From UKL13-2 sp031414695 (GTDB lineage: Bacteria > Pseudomonadota > Gammaproteobacteria > Burkholderiales > Usitatibacteraceae), in NCBI GenBank assembly GCA_031414695.1, contig JANNWG010000028.1, forward strand, positions 37,559-101,558: a stretch of DNA of 64,000 bases, in the 5' to 3' direction. The stretch's first letter is position 1. Each line of letters starts with the position of its first letter. The notes below the pieces were generated by a model. It ran no database searches, was not told the DNA's origin, and saw only the letters and a list, made by a program, of their open reading frames with translations. The position numbers were made by a program, and so were the translations under genes. Positions 43,017-51,700 of the stretch are shown here, in pieces.

Positions 43017-43091
43017 TCGCTGTTGTAGTTGAATAATTTCTCGCATTTTTGCAGCACAACGTTTCGATTTTTGTATAAGACAAGGTAAGGC

Positions 43092-45815
43092 ATGGCTCAA
43101 ACCACCGTTGAACAATTCGCCAAAGAACTTAAATTAACGCCCGACATGCTCATCGAGCAATTAAAGTCGTCCGGCGTGGCGAAAACTGACTCAGGTGATA
43201 CGCTCACTGAGGACGATAAAGCACGCCTATTGGCGTACTTGCAAGAGTCGCATGGACACAAGGATGAAAAGAAAAAAATCACCTTGATGCGTAAGCAGAC
43301 AACTGAAATTAAAAAGTCTGATGCCACAGGCAAAGCACGCACCATTCAAATTGAAGTGCGTAAAAAGCGCACATTTGTCAAAGCCGACACAATTGCCGAG
43401 CCTGTCATTGAAGCGGTTGTTGAGCCAGCGCAGCCCATTATTAACGATGAAGAAATCGCCAAGCGCCGCGCTGAAGAAGAGCGTACCGCCGCGTTGCTCG
43501 CAAAGCAAGCCGAAGAAAGAGCCAAAGCGCCGCCAAAAAAACGCACTAAAAAAGAACTTGAAGCGGACGCCGCGCTCGCGGCGGCCGAAGCAGCAAAAAT
43601 TGCGGATGTTGTGCCTATCGTTGCAGAAGCTGTGCCCACCACGCTTGCAACTACACCAGAAGTCGCAAAAAAATCAGATGTACCAACGACTAAGATTATT
43701 AAAGCGGCACCGCCTTTAAAAGCGCCCGTTGCTGAGGTCATTGACCCTAATCGCCCGCGCATTGGTGAGCGTGTGGTGCTCAAAAAAGACCCGCCTCCAG
43801 TTGTCGCGCCGACAGCAGGTACGTTGCATCGTCCCGTTATTAAAGATGCTGATGGGCAAGTAAAAACAGATAAAAAGGCCGTCAAAAAGCCTGCAGCCAA
43901 AACATCTACTTGGTCTGACGATGCCAGTAAACGCCGCACGATTAAAACCCGTGGTGACGCTACCGGTGGGCGCGAAGGCTGGCGTGGTCGTCGCGCCAAG
44001 GCGCAGCAAGATGGTACTGACGCTGATACCAATTTCCAAGCGCCTACAGAGCCTATGACCTATGACGTGATGGTGCCTGAAACCATTACTGTTGGTGAAT
44101 TAGCGCAAAAAATGTCAGTGAAAGCAGCTGAAGTGATAAAGACCATGATGAAACTAGGTTCAATGGTCACCATCAACCAAGTACTCGATCAAGAAACGGC
44201 TATTTTACTGGTTGAAGAAATGGGTCACAACGCCACGGCTGCCAAAGCGGATGATCCAGATGCTTATCTGGAAGATGCCGTCGTCCACAGCCCAGCGGAT
44301 ATGGTAACGCGCCCGCCTGTAGTGACAATCATGGGTCACGTTGATCATGGTAAAACATCGCTATTGGATAAAATCCGCAGTGCGCGCGTAGCTTCTGGCG
44401 AAGCTGGCGGCATTACCCAGCATATCGGTGCATACCACGTGGAAACGCCAAAAGGTGTTATTACCTTCCTTGATACGCCGGGACACGAAGCCTTTACGGC
44501 GATGCGTGCACGCGGCTCACTTATTACCGATATTGTTATTTTGGTTGTGGCCGCCGATGACGGCGTGATGCCGCAAACCAAAGAAGCGATTGCTCACGCT
44601 AAGGCGGCAAACGTGCCGATTATTGTTGCGATTAATAAGGTTGACAAGCCAGAGGCCAATCTTGATCGCGTAAAGCAAGAGTTGGTAGCGAATGATGTAT
44701 TGCCTGAAGAATACGGCGGTGACGTTATGTTTGTGCCCGTGTCCGCTAAAACTGGTGTGGGTCTTGATAATTTACTCGACGCGATTTTACTTGTCGCGGA
44801 AGTCGCTGAATTAAAAGCGGTCAAAGATGCACCCGCAAAAGGTGTGGTCATTGAAGCGCGCTTGGACAAAGGTCGTGGCCCTGTTGCCACCATCTTAGTT
44901 AAGTCTGGCACGCTGAAAAAAGGCGATATGCTCTTAGCCGGCGGTGTGTTTGGTCGTGTTCGCGCCATGCTTGATGAAGACGGCAAAGCGGTGCTTGAAG
45001 CAGGCCCATCAATACCAGTTGAGGTACAAGGCTTAACCGACGTACCTGGTGCGGGTGAAGACACAATGGTGCTGAATGACGAGCGCAAAGCGCGCGAAAT
45101 TGCCATGTTCCGTCAAGGCAAATATCGTGATGTCAAGCTCGCCAGACAGCAAGCCGCGAAGCTAGAAAATGTATTCGAGCAAATGGGCGAGGGCGCAACT
45201 AAGTCACTTACCATCATTATTAAGGCCGACGTGCAAGGTTCGTACGAAGGTTTGTCACATGCGCTCGCCAAACTTTCCACTCCTGAAGTCAGAGTCAGTG
45301 TAGTGCTAGCAGCCGTCGGTGCGATTTCGGAATCTGATGTCAATTTAGCCCTTGCCTCTAAGGCTGTTCTGATTGGCTTTAACGTCAGAGCAGATGTGAG
45401 CGCGCGTAAGTTGATTGAATCTTCCGGCGTGCAGGTGCGCTACTACAATATTATTTACGAAGCGGTAGATGATATTAAAGCCGCTCTCGGTGGATTGCTC
45501 TCCCCAGAAATTAAGGAAGTTGTCTTGGGCATGGTCGAGATTCGTAGCGTATTCAAAATATCAAAGATCGGTGCAGTCGCCGGTTGCTTCGTACTCGATG
45601 GTTTGATCAAGCGTTCGTCTTCGGTACGTTTGTTACGCGAAGGCGTAGTGATTTTTACGGGCGAGCTAGAGTCATTGAAGCGTTTCAAAGACGACGTGAA
45701 AGAAGTCAAATCAGGCTTTGAATGCGGCTTGTCAGTGAAGGGCTACGACGACATCAAAGAAGGCGACCAGCTAGAAGCTTTCGAGACCACAGAAGTGGCG
45801 CGCACCTTAGCCTAA
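43092..45815 (+). CDS. infB: Translation initiation factor IF-2
   Basis: 907 residues. The N-terminal domain starts with VEQFAKELKLTPDMLIEQLKSSGV. A long charged Ala/Lys/Pro-rich linker follows, then the GTPase domain with GHVDHGKTS, DTPGHEAF and NKVDK. The C-terminal domains bind initiator tRNA. It delivers fMet-tRNA to the 30S subunit. It lies 75 bp behind nusA and 21 bp before rbfA. Confidence 0.98.
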   Translation: MAQTTVEQFAKELKLTPDMLIEQLKSSGVAKTDSGDTLTEDDKARLLAYLQESHGHKDEKKKITLMRKQTTEIKKSDATGKARTIQIEVRKKRTFVKADTIAEPVIEAVVEPAQPIINDEEIAKRRAEEERTAALLAKQAEERAKAPPKKRTKKELEADAALAAAEAAKIADVVPIVAEAVPTTLATTPEVAKKSDVPTTKIIKAAPPLKAPVAEVIDPNRPRIGERVVLKKDPPPVVAPTAGTLHRPVIKDADGQVKTDKKAVKKPAAKTSTWSDDASKRRTIKTRGDATGGREGWRGRRAKAQQDGTDADTNFQAPTEPMTYDVMVPETITVGELAQKMSVKAAEVIKTMMKLGSMVTINQVLDQETAILLVEEMGHNATAAKADDPDAYLEDAVVHSPADMVTRPPVVTIMGHVDHGKTSLLDKIRSARVASGEAGGITQHIGAYHVETPKGVITFLDTPGHEAFTAMRARGSLITDIVILVVAADDGVMPQTKEAIAHAKAANVPIIVAINKVDKPEANLDRVKQELVANDVLPEEYGGDVMFVPVSAKTGVGLDNLLDAILLVAEVAELKAVKDAPAKGVVIEARLDKGRGPVATILVKSGTLKKGDMLLAGGVFGRVRAMLDEDGKAVLEAGPSIPVEVQGLTDVPGAGEDTMVLNDERKAREIAMFRQGKYRDVKLARQQAAKLENVFEQMGEGATKSLTIIIKADVQGSYEGLSHALAKLSTPEVRVSVVLAAVGAISESDVNLALASKAVLIGFNVRADVSARKLIESSGVQVRYYNIIYEAVDDIKAALGGLLSPEIKEVVLGMVEIRSVFKISKIGAVAGCFVLDGLIKRSSSVRLLREGVVIFTGELESLKRFKDDVKEVKSGFECGLSVKGYDDIKEGDQLEAFETTEVARTLA

Positions 45816-45836
45816 ACGCTAAGGTAGCGAAAAACT

Positions 45837-46211
45837 ATGGCCGCTGATACCCGTAATCGTAAAATCGCCGATCAAATACAGCGTGAGTTAGCGGAGCTTA
45901 TTCGCCTAGAGATGCGCGACCCGCGCGTCTTGATGGTGACCTTAACCGATGTGGAATTAGCGCGCGACAATTCGCACGCGAAGATTTTTTTTACGCACAT
46001 TGGTGAAGAGGCGCAAGTACTATCTTGCAAGAATGGGCTCAACAGTGCAGCGGGTTTTTTGCGTATGCAGCTTGCTAAGCGGCTAACCATTCGTGTTGTG
46101 CCCGCGCTGCACTTTGAGATTGATCACACGATTGCAAATGGCGCGCATTTATCAAAATTGATTAGTGATGCCGTTGCTGAGGATGCCAAACATCCCCAAG
46201 ATGGTGTCTGA
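45837..46211 (+). CDS. rbfA: Ribosome-binding factor A
   Basis: 124 residues. KH-like fold protein for 16S rRNA 5' processing and cold adaptation. NRKIADQIQRELAELIR, MRDPRVLMVTLTDVELARD and LAKRLTIRVVPALHFEIDHTI are family blocks. It overlaps the truB start by 11 bp. Confidence 0.96.
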   Translation: MAADTRNRKIADQIQRELAELIRLEMRDPRVLMVTLTDVELARDNSHAKIFFTHIGEEAQVLSCKNGLNSAAGFLRMQLAKRLTIRVVPALHFEIDHTIANGAHLSKLISDAVAEDAKHPQDGV

Positions 46212-47193
46212 TAGCGCAAACGTGCACGCTAACAAAAGCGATAACGCTGTTGGTATTCCACCGCCATTTGCCAAAATCGTTCGTCGCCATATTGATGGCG
46301 TACTGCTCCTAGATAAACAGGTTGGAATGTCATCCACGCAAGCAATGGCCGCCGCCAAGCGCCTTTATCGCGCTGAGAAAGCTGGGCATACAGGCACGCT
46401 CGACCCTTTTGCTACTGGTTTGTTACCCATCTGCTTTGGAGAGGCTGCAAAGTTTTCGCGTTTCATGTTGGACGCTGAAAAATCATACGTTGCTACACTA
46501 AAGCTTGGTGAAGTTAGCGCAACAGGCGACACCGAAGGTGAGATCACGCATCGTCGTGATGTGGCTGTGACACTTGAACAAATTGAGCGCGCGCTCAATC
46601 AATTTGTCGGTGAGCAATTGCAAATGCCACCGATGTATTCCGCGCTGAAAAAAAATGGCGTAGCGCTCTACAAGCTTGCCCGCCAAGGCATAGTAGTGCC
46701 CCGAACACCGCGCCAGATAACGATCTTCAGCCTATCGCTGATTTCGTTTGAAGGTGATGTGCTCGTCATTGAAACAAAAGTAAGCAAGGGCACTTACATC
46801 CGCGTGCTCGCCGAAAATATTGGTGAAACACTTGGTTGCGGCGCGCATTTAACGGCGCTTCGTCGCACCGCAACTGGTGGATTTGATTTGTCGCAATCAC
46901 ACATACTTGAAGCGCTTGCTGCGCTGAATGAAACTGCGCGTGATGACAATTTACTTCTCCCTGATAGCCTCTGCGCAGCGCTCATAAAAATTAGTTTGAA
47001 TGCAGAAGACGCGCGTATTTTTTCAAATGGCGGCTGGCTGCCCATGCCGGCAACAGTCACACCGACTAATGACAATAGCCCATTTGAATACCGCGTGTAT
47101 TCAGAAAACAATCATTTCTTAGGCATTGGCGAGATGACGATGGCACATGATAAGCCACGGTTGAATCCAATACGCGTAATGGCATTGCGTTAG
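46201..47193 (+). CDS. truB: tRNA pseudouridine(55) synthase
   Basis: 330 residues from ATG 46201. It makes pseudouridine 55 in the T-loop of tRNAs. The catalytic Asp is in GHTGTLDPFATGLLPI; YVATLKLGEVSATGDTEGE and VSKGTYIRVLAENIGE are conserved. The longer frame to 46165 lies within rbfA. The start is not fully settled because no clear ribosome site is seen; coupling to rbfA is likely. It is the last gene of the operon. Confidence 0.95.
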   Translation: MVSDSANVHANKSDNAVGIPPPFAKIVRRHIDGVLLLDKQVGMSSTQAMAAAKRLYRAEKAGHTGTLDPFATGLLPICFGEAAKFSRFMLDAEKSYVATLKLGEVSATGDTEGEITHRRDVAVTLEQIERALNQFVGEQLQMPPMYSALKKNGVALYKLARQGIVVPRTPRQITIFSLSLISFEGDVLVIETKVSKGTYIRVLAENIGETLGCGAHLTALRRTATGGFDLSQSHILEALAALNETARDDNLLLPDSLCAALIKISLNAEDARIFSNGGWLPMPATVTPTNDNSPFEYRVYSENNHFLGIGEMTMAHDKPRLNPIRVMALR

Positions 47194-47232
47194 AGCCACT
47201 GCACTAATAAAAGCACGCCGTAGTTTTCACAT

Positions 47233-47300
47233 TAAACTCTAATAAAATCGGGCGTTTACAGCCATTTGTGCTGCAAATCGCCCGTAAATAAACGACTTTA
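47233..47300. repeat. Dispersed palindromic repeat behind truB
   Basis: CGGGCG (47249-47254) and CGCCCG (47279-47284) frame the family's centre tttacagccatttgtgctgcaaat; right flank taaataaacgactttac. It lies between convergent truB and the chelatase-like gene. Confidence 0.6.
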
Positions 47301-47699
47301 CTATTTTTGCGATTCGACTATCGACCAATTCGCTAATAGTGTGATCATCTTTTCTGACTCGCCAATAGTCTGTTTAACGGTCATATTGACCGCATACTTT
47401 TTCTCGATGTCCGCTACGATCAGTGGCAAATCTTTTCGCATATGCCCGCCGACCGCCAGAAATAGTGGAATAACCGTGATTTGATTAACGCCCTGTTGTG
47501 TCAATTGTTGGGCTACCTCGTCGAGCGAAGGTGACATGCGTTCCAAATAAGCGAGCGAAACTATTTGTGTGGTTTGCGCGGCGGCGAGCGCCAGTATTTT
47601 TTCAAATGGCGCTGCCCATGCAGGGTCAGAGGAGCCGTGTGCAAAAAGCACAATGGCGGATGTGTTGGATGTTTGCTCGGTATCAATCATGGCGTGCAT
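47301..47699 (-). CDS. Small CbiX/SirB-type sirohydrochlorin chelatase
   Basis: 132 residues from ATG 47699 (129 from 47690). VLFAHGSSDPAWAAPFE carries the metal-binding His of class II chelatases; LAYLERMSPSLDEV and VIPLFLAVGGHMRKDLP with the second His complete the site. Such short forms insert Fe or Co into sirohydrochlorin. It is divergent from nasT, and the locus encodes a siroheme nitrite reductase and cobA, so iron insertion for siroheme is the likely role. A precorrin-2 dehydrogenase is not in the window. Confidence 0.85.
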   Translation of the reverse strand: MHAMIDTEQTSNTSAIVLFAHGSSDPAWAAPFEKILALAAAQTTQIVSLAYLERMSPSLDEVAQQLTQQGVNQITVIPLFLAVGGHMRKDLPLIVADIEKKYAVNMTVKQTIGESEKMITLLANWSIVESQK

Positions 47700-47763
47700 G
47701 ATAAAACAACTGACTTCAAGTTGGGTGAAAAATTTGTGGCACAGCGATTGCGTTAAGCACATT

Positions 47764-48372
47764 ATGCCTGCCAAAAAAATGACATCATCACAAACTGCAT
47801 TGCGTATCCTTCTAGTCGATGACGATTCAGAACGCGCGGACAATGTTCGTCTAGCGTTGGAAAAAAACGGCTATGACGTTGTTTCACAATTGTCGAACCC
47901 ATTAGCGCTTTACGACGCCATGCGGATATGGACGCCCGACGTTGTCATCATCGATACCGATTCACCCACACGCGATGCGCTGGAACACATTGCGCTGATT
48001 TCAAGAGCTGCGCCAAAACCAATTGTTATGTTTTCTGCGGACGGCTCCAACGCTACCATTCGTGATGCTGTCCGTGCGGGTGTTTCTGCCTATGTGGTTG
48101 ATGGCATGACTGCAAAACGATTGCAGCCTATTTTGCAGGTGGCAATTGCGCGATTCGCTGTAGAGCAAACACTTAAAGCAGAACTCGCTGAAACCAAAGT
48201 GGCGCTGTCCGAGCGAAAACTCGTTGATCGCGCAAAAGGTTTAATCATGAAGCGCGAAACAATTGATGAAGACGCCGCATTTCGACTGCTGCGAAAGTTT
48301 GCGATGGATAAGGGAATTAGGATGGGCGAAGCATCACAGCGCATGATTGATATTCTTTCGATTGTGGGCTAA
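47764..48372 (+). CDS. nasT: NasT-type ANTAR response regulator
   Basis: 202 residues. An N-terminal receiver-like domain (RILLVDDDSERADNVRLAL, with Asp in VVIIDTDSPT) is followed by the C-terminal ANTAR RNA-binding domain (ERKLVDRAKGLIMKRETIDEDAAFRLLRKFAM). NasT proteins bind leader RNA hairpins and prevent termination ahead of nitrate assimilation genes. A matching hairpin and terminator lie in the nrtA leader 211 bp downstream. The usual partner NasS, an NrtA-like sensor, is not separately encoded here. Confidence 0.93.
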   Translation: MPAKKMTSSQTALRILLVDDDSERADNVRLALEKNGYDVVSQLSNPLALYDAMRIWTPDVVIIDTDSPTRDALEHIALISRAAPKPIVMFSADGSNATIRDAVRAGVSAYVVDGMTAKRLQPILQVAIARFAVEQTLKAELAETKVALSERKLVDRAKGLIMKRETIDEDAAFRLLRKFAMDKGIRMGEASQRMIDILSIVG

Positions 48373-48410
48373 ATAGCATCTGAATCGAACTCAGCTAATG
48401 ATGCGCTGTG

Positions 48411-48443
48411 ATGGTGCGATACAAAATATTTCCGCACCATTTT
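48411..48443 (+). terminator. Candidate terminator of nasT
   Basis: Stem ATGGTGCG (48411-48418) and CGCACCAT (48433-48440) with a 14-base loop and a short T-run. It would separate the nasT transcript from the nrt operon. Confidence 0.55.
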
Positions 48444-48580
48444 GGATGTTCTTGAAACCTGTGCGTGCGCTATTGGTACTAGCCTATCGCCATGTTACAT
48501 ATCAAATACCGCGCCAATAAACGACTTTGCGGCACTTTTAAAATGTGGCATTGAATTTGCTTTAACTCGATTATTAGTTT

Positions 48581-48598
48581 TTGGACAATGACGTCCAG
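48581..48598 (+). promoter_or_regulatory. ANTAR-type hexaloop hairpin in nrtA leader
   Basis: Stem TTGGAC/GTCCAG with the six-base loop AATGAC (48587-48592). The loop has A at position 1 and G at position 4, as in ANTAR target hairpins. Its right arm shares bases with the terminator's left arm, so only one can form. The second hairpin of the usual pair is not clear; AACT/AGTT at 48564-48579 has an eight-base loop. Confidence 0.7.
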
Positions 48599-48636
48599 CA
48601 GTGCACATCTCGATGTGCGCGGCTGGACGTTTTTTT
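48591..48636 (+). terminator. Regulated intrinsic terminator in nrtA leader
   Basis: Left arm ACGTCCAGC (48591-48599), right arm GCTGGACGT (48622-48630), inner hairpin GCACAT-CTCG-ATGTGC (48603-48618), then seven T. It lies 38 bp before the nrtA start, so it must be bypassed for expression. The overlap with the ANTAR-type hairpin explains how NasT could do this. Confidence 0.85.
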
Positions 48637-48674
48637 ACGTCCGACAACTCACAACATGACACTGGAGCTCACGA

Positions 48675-49964
48675 ATGGCAAACGATGTTACGACAGACGC
48701 ATTGGACACAATCGACACAACGCGCGAGCCAAACCGACGCCACTTTTTGCAATCGTCAAGCGGTGTCTTGGGTGCGGCTGCGCTAATGTCTCTATTACCT
48801 GACCCAATTCGCACCTCGGCATGGGCAGCTGGCTCAGACAAGCCGGAAAAAACAGAAATCAAAATTGGCTTTATTCCATTGACCGATTGCGCCTCGGTGG
48901 TCATGGCCGCAACAATGGATTTCGACAAAAAATATGGCATCAAAATTATCCCGACTAAAGAAGCCTCATGGGCCTCGGTACGCGATAAGCTCATCAACGG
49001 TGAGCTAGATGCGGCGCACGTTTTATACGGATTGATTTACGGCGTACAAATGGGCATTGGCGGGCCAAAAAAGGATATGGCTAATCTCATGACGCTTAAC
49101 CAAAATGGACAAGCGATCACGTTGTCGAATAAGCTTAACGAGAAAGGCGTGAAGGACGGCGCGGGACTCAAAAAATTTATTGACGGTGAGAAGCGGGACT
49201 ACACCTTTGCGCAAACCTTTCCCACTGGCACACACGCCATGTGGCTCTATTACTGGTTAGCCGCAAATGGCATAGACCCAATTAAAGATGTGAAAACCAT
49301 CACCATTCCGCCACCGCAAATGGTAGCAAATATGCGTGTGGGCAACATTGATGGGTTTTGCGTTGGCGAGCCGTGGAATAACCGCGCGATTTTCGACAAG
49401 ATTGGGTTTACCGCCGAAACCTCACAAGGCATTTGGAAAGACCATCCAGAAAAAATTCTTGGCACGACCGCCGAATTCGTAAAGAACAATCCTAATACTT
49501 GCCGCGCCATGATTGCAGCAATATTAGACGCCGCTAAATATATAGATGTGATGGGTAATCGTCGCAAGGTTGCCGAAACCATTGCCGAAAAGTCCTATGT
49601 CAATTGCCCTGTTGACGTGATTGATCAGCGGCTTGCGGGCAATTACGAAAATGGCATCGGCAAGAAATGGAAAGACCCTGACTATATGAAGTTTTATGCA
49701 GACGGCAGCGTGCCATTTCCTTACGTCTCTGATGGCATGTGGTTTCTCACCCAACATAAGCGTTGGGGTTTATTAAAGGACGATGTGGACTATCTGGGAA
49801 TAGCGAAAAAAATCAATCAAATTGCGCTCTACAAAGAGGCAGCCACGATGACCAAAACGCCAGTCCCAAAAAGTGATATGCGTACATCGAAACTCATTGA
49901 CGGTGTGGTCTGGGATGGTAAAGACCCAGCGAAATATGCCGCAAATTTCAAAATCAAAGCGTAA
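48675..49964 (+). CDS. nrtA: Nitrate ABC transporter substrate-binding protein
   Basis: 429 residues. A twin-arginine-type signal (NRRHFLQSSSGVLGAAALMSLL) is followed by a two-lobed binding fold starting IKIGFIPLTDCASVVMA. NIDGFCVGEPWNNRAI and KDHPEKILGTTAEFV are typical of NrtA/NasF. It binds nitrate (or nitrite) in the periplasm for the NrtB/NrtC importer. GGAG precedes the ATG. It lies right behind the ANTAR-controlled leader. Confidence 0.93.
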   Translation: MANDVTTDALDTIDTTREPNRRHFLQSSSGVLGAAALMSLLPDPIRTSAWAAGSDKPEKTEIKIGFIPLTDCASVVMAATMDFDKKYGIKIIPTKEASWASVRDKLINGELDAAHVLYGLIYGVQMGIGGPKKDMANLMTLNQNGQAITLSNKLNEKGVKDGAGLKKFIDGEKRDYTFAQTFPTGTHAMWLYYWLAANGIDPIKDVKTITIPPPQMVANMRVGNIDGFCVGEPWNNRAIFDKIGFTAETSQGIWKDHPEKILGTTAEFVKNNPNTCRAMIAAILDAAKYIDVMGNRRKVAETIAEKSYVNCPVDVIDQRLAGNYENGIGKKWKDPDYMKFYADGSVPFPYVSDGMWFLTQHKRWGLLKDDVDYLGIAKKINQIALYKEAATMTKTPVPKSDMRTSKLIDGVVWDGKDPAKYAANFKIKA

Positions 49965-49976
49965 ACGGGGTACTAA

Positions 49977-50897
49977 ATGGCTAGTGTCATTGCAGCGATA
50001 GGGTCTGATAAAGAGACGCCATGTGCGACCAGTGTCGTCACGCCAATTGTTGTATTAGGCGAGCCGTCACGTGTTGCCGTTGTTAAACCTCAACTAAAGA
50101 TGGGTTGGCAAATTGGCAAAACTGTTATCGGCATACTCAAAGTAGTTGCGCCTCCCTTTTTAGGCATTCTCTTATTTCTTGGCGTTTGGGCGCTCATTGC
50201 ACAATCAAACAATCAGATTCCAAGCCCACTTAAAACTTGGGGCTCTGCGGTGAATTTGTTTTCAAAGCCGTTTTACATCAACGGCCCTAACGATCAGGGC
50301 ATTGGTTGGAATATTTTGTCGAGCCTCCAACGTGTTGGTATTGGTTTTGGCCTCGCCGCATTAATTGGTATTCCGCTGGGATTTTTGATTGGCCGCGTTG
50401 CCTTTATTAACGGCATGATGTCACCCATCATTTCGCTTTTGCGCCCGGTTTCGCCGCTTGCATGGTTGCCGATAGGTTTGCTGGTTTTTAAGGCGGCTAA
50501 CCCAGCGGCTATCTGGGTCATCTTTATATCTAGTATCTGGCCGCTCATCATCAACACTGCCGTTGGTGTATCGCGCGTGCCACAAGATTATTTGAATGTT
50601 GCACGGGTGTTGGACTTATCAGCATGGAAAGTGCTCACGCGCATTTTGCTGCCAGCCACGTTGCCCTACATCCTTACGGGAATTCGCTTATCTATCGGTG
50701 TGGCATGGCTCGTTATCGTCGCCGCAGAAATGTTAACGGGCGGTGTGGGAATCGGCTTTTGGGTTTGGGATGAATGGAATAACTTAAATGTTGAGCACAT
50801 CATCATCGCTATTTTTGTTGTTGGCATTGTTGGTTTATTGCTCGAGCAATTGCTGGTGTTGATCGCCAAAAAATTCTCCTACGAGTACCAAGCATGA
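49977..50897 (+). CDS. nrtB: Nitrate ABC transporter permease
   Basis: 306 residues with six or so membrane helices. The cytoplasmic loop VARVLDLSAWKVLTRILLPATLPYILTGIRLSI fits the EAA motif contacting the ATPase. Its end overlaps the ATPase gene by 4 bp (ATGA), so they are coupled. Confidence 0.93.
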   Translation: MASVIAAIGSDKETPCATSVVTPIVVLGEPSRVAVVKPQLKMGWQIGKTVIGILKVVAPPFLGILLFLGVWALIAQSNNQIPSPLKTWGSAVNLFSKPFYINGPNDQGIGWNILSSLQRVGIGFGLAALIGIPLGFLIGRVAFINGMMSPIISLLRPVSPLAWLPIGLLVFKAANPAAIWVIFISSIWPLIINTAVGVSRVPQDYLNVARVLDLSAWKVLTRILLPATLPYILTGIRLSIGVAWLVIVAAEMLTGGVGIGFWVWDEWNNLNVEHIIIAIFVVGIVGLLLEQLLVLIAKKFSYEYQA

Positions 50898-51685
50898 ATA
50901 AATTACTATCAATCGAAAACGTCGGCATGGTGTTTGAAACAAAGCGCGGTCGATTTGAAGCCTTGCGCGACATTGATTTAGCAGTCGATGAAGGTGAATT
51001 TATTTCACTCATCGGGCATTCAGGTTGCGGTAAATCTACCTTACTCAACATGATTGCTGGGCTCACGTTCCCGACCATGGGCGGCGTAATTTGTAATGGT
51101 CGTGAAATTAAAGGGGCAGGGCCTGATCGTGGCGTGGTTTTTCAAAACCATTCATTGCTGCCGTGGCTGACTTGCTTTGAAAATGTGTATTTAGCGGTTG
51201 AGCGCGTTTTTAGTGCCAAAGAATCCAAGGCACAACTCAATCAACGTACTCACGCGGCGTTGCAGCTGGTCGGTTTAACACAAGCGGCAACTAAGCATCC
51301 ACATGAAATTTCTGGCGGCATGAAACAGCGTGTGGGCATTGCGCGCGCCATTGCGATTGAGCCGCGCATTTTGTTGCTGGATGAACCCTTTGGCGCGCTC
51401 GATGCACTTACTCGCGCAAAGCTGCAAGACGAATTGATGGTCATCGTTGCCAACCTGAAATCAACCGTCATTATGGTCACACACGATGTTGATGAAGCTG
51501 TGCTGTTGTCAGACCGTATCGTGATGATGACCAACGGCCCAGCGGCAACTATCGGCGGGATTGTGCCAGTAACGTTGCCGCGGCCACGTGATCGTTTAGC
51601 GCTGGTGGCAGACCCAGACTACATTGGTTGCCGAAAGCAGGTGTTGGAATTCTTGTATCAAAAACAATTGCGCACAGCGGCGTAG
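50894..51685 (+). CDS. nrtC: Nitrate ABC transporter ATP-binding protein
   Basis: 263 residues. Walker A GHSGCGKST, signature SGGMKQRVGIARAIA, Walker B ILLLDEPFGALDALTR, and an H-loop in VTHDVDEA. It is a single ATPase domain without the C-terminal NrtA-like regulatory domain of cyanobacterial NrtC, so it resembles NrtD or NasD in layout. It powers nitrate import with NrtB. Confidence 0.93.
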   Translation: MNKLLSIENVGMVFETKRGRFEALRDIDLAVDEGEFISLIGHSGCGKSTLLNMIAGLTFPTMGGVICNGREIKGAGPDRGVVFQNHSLLPWLTCFENVYLAVERVFSAKESKAQLNQRTHAALQLVGLTQAATKHPHEISGGMKQRVGIARAIAIEPRILLLDEPFGALDALTRAKLQDELMVIVANLKSTVIMVTHDVDEAVLLSDRIVMMTNGPAATIGGIVPVTLPRPRDRLALVADPDYIGCRKQVLEFLYQKQLRTAA

Positions 51686-51700
51686 CACATAGGGCTGACG

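Noticed and set aside
43346..44032. Long minus-strand frame opposite infB
   Set aside because: Shadow of the Ala/Lys-rich linker of IF-2; low-complexity Ser/Ala/Thr translation.
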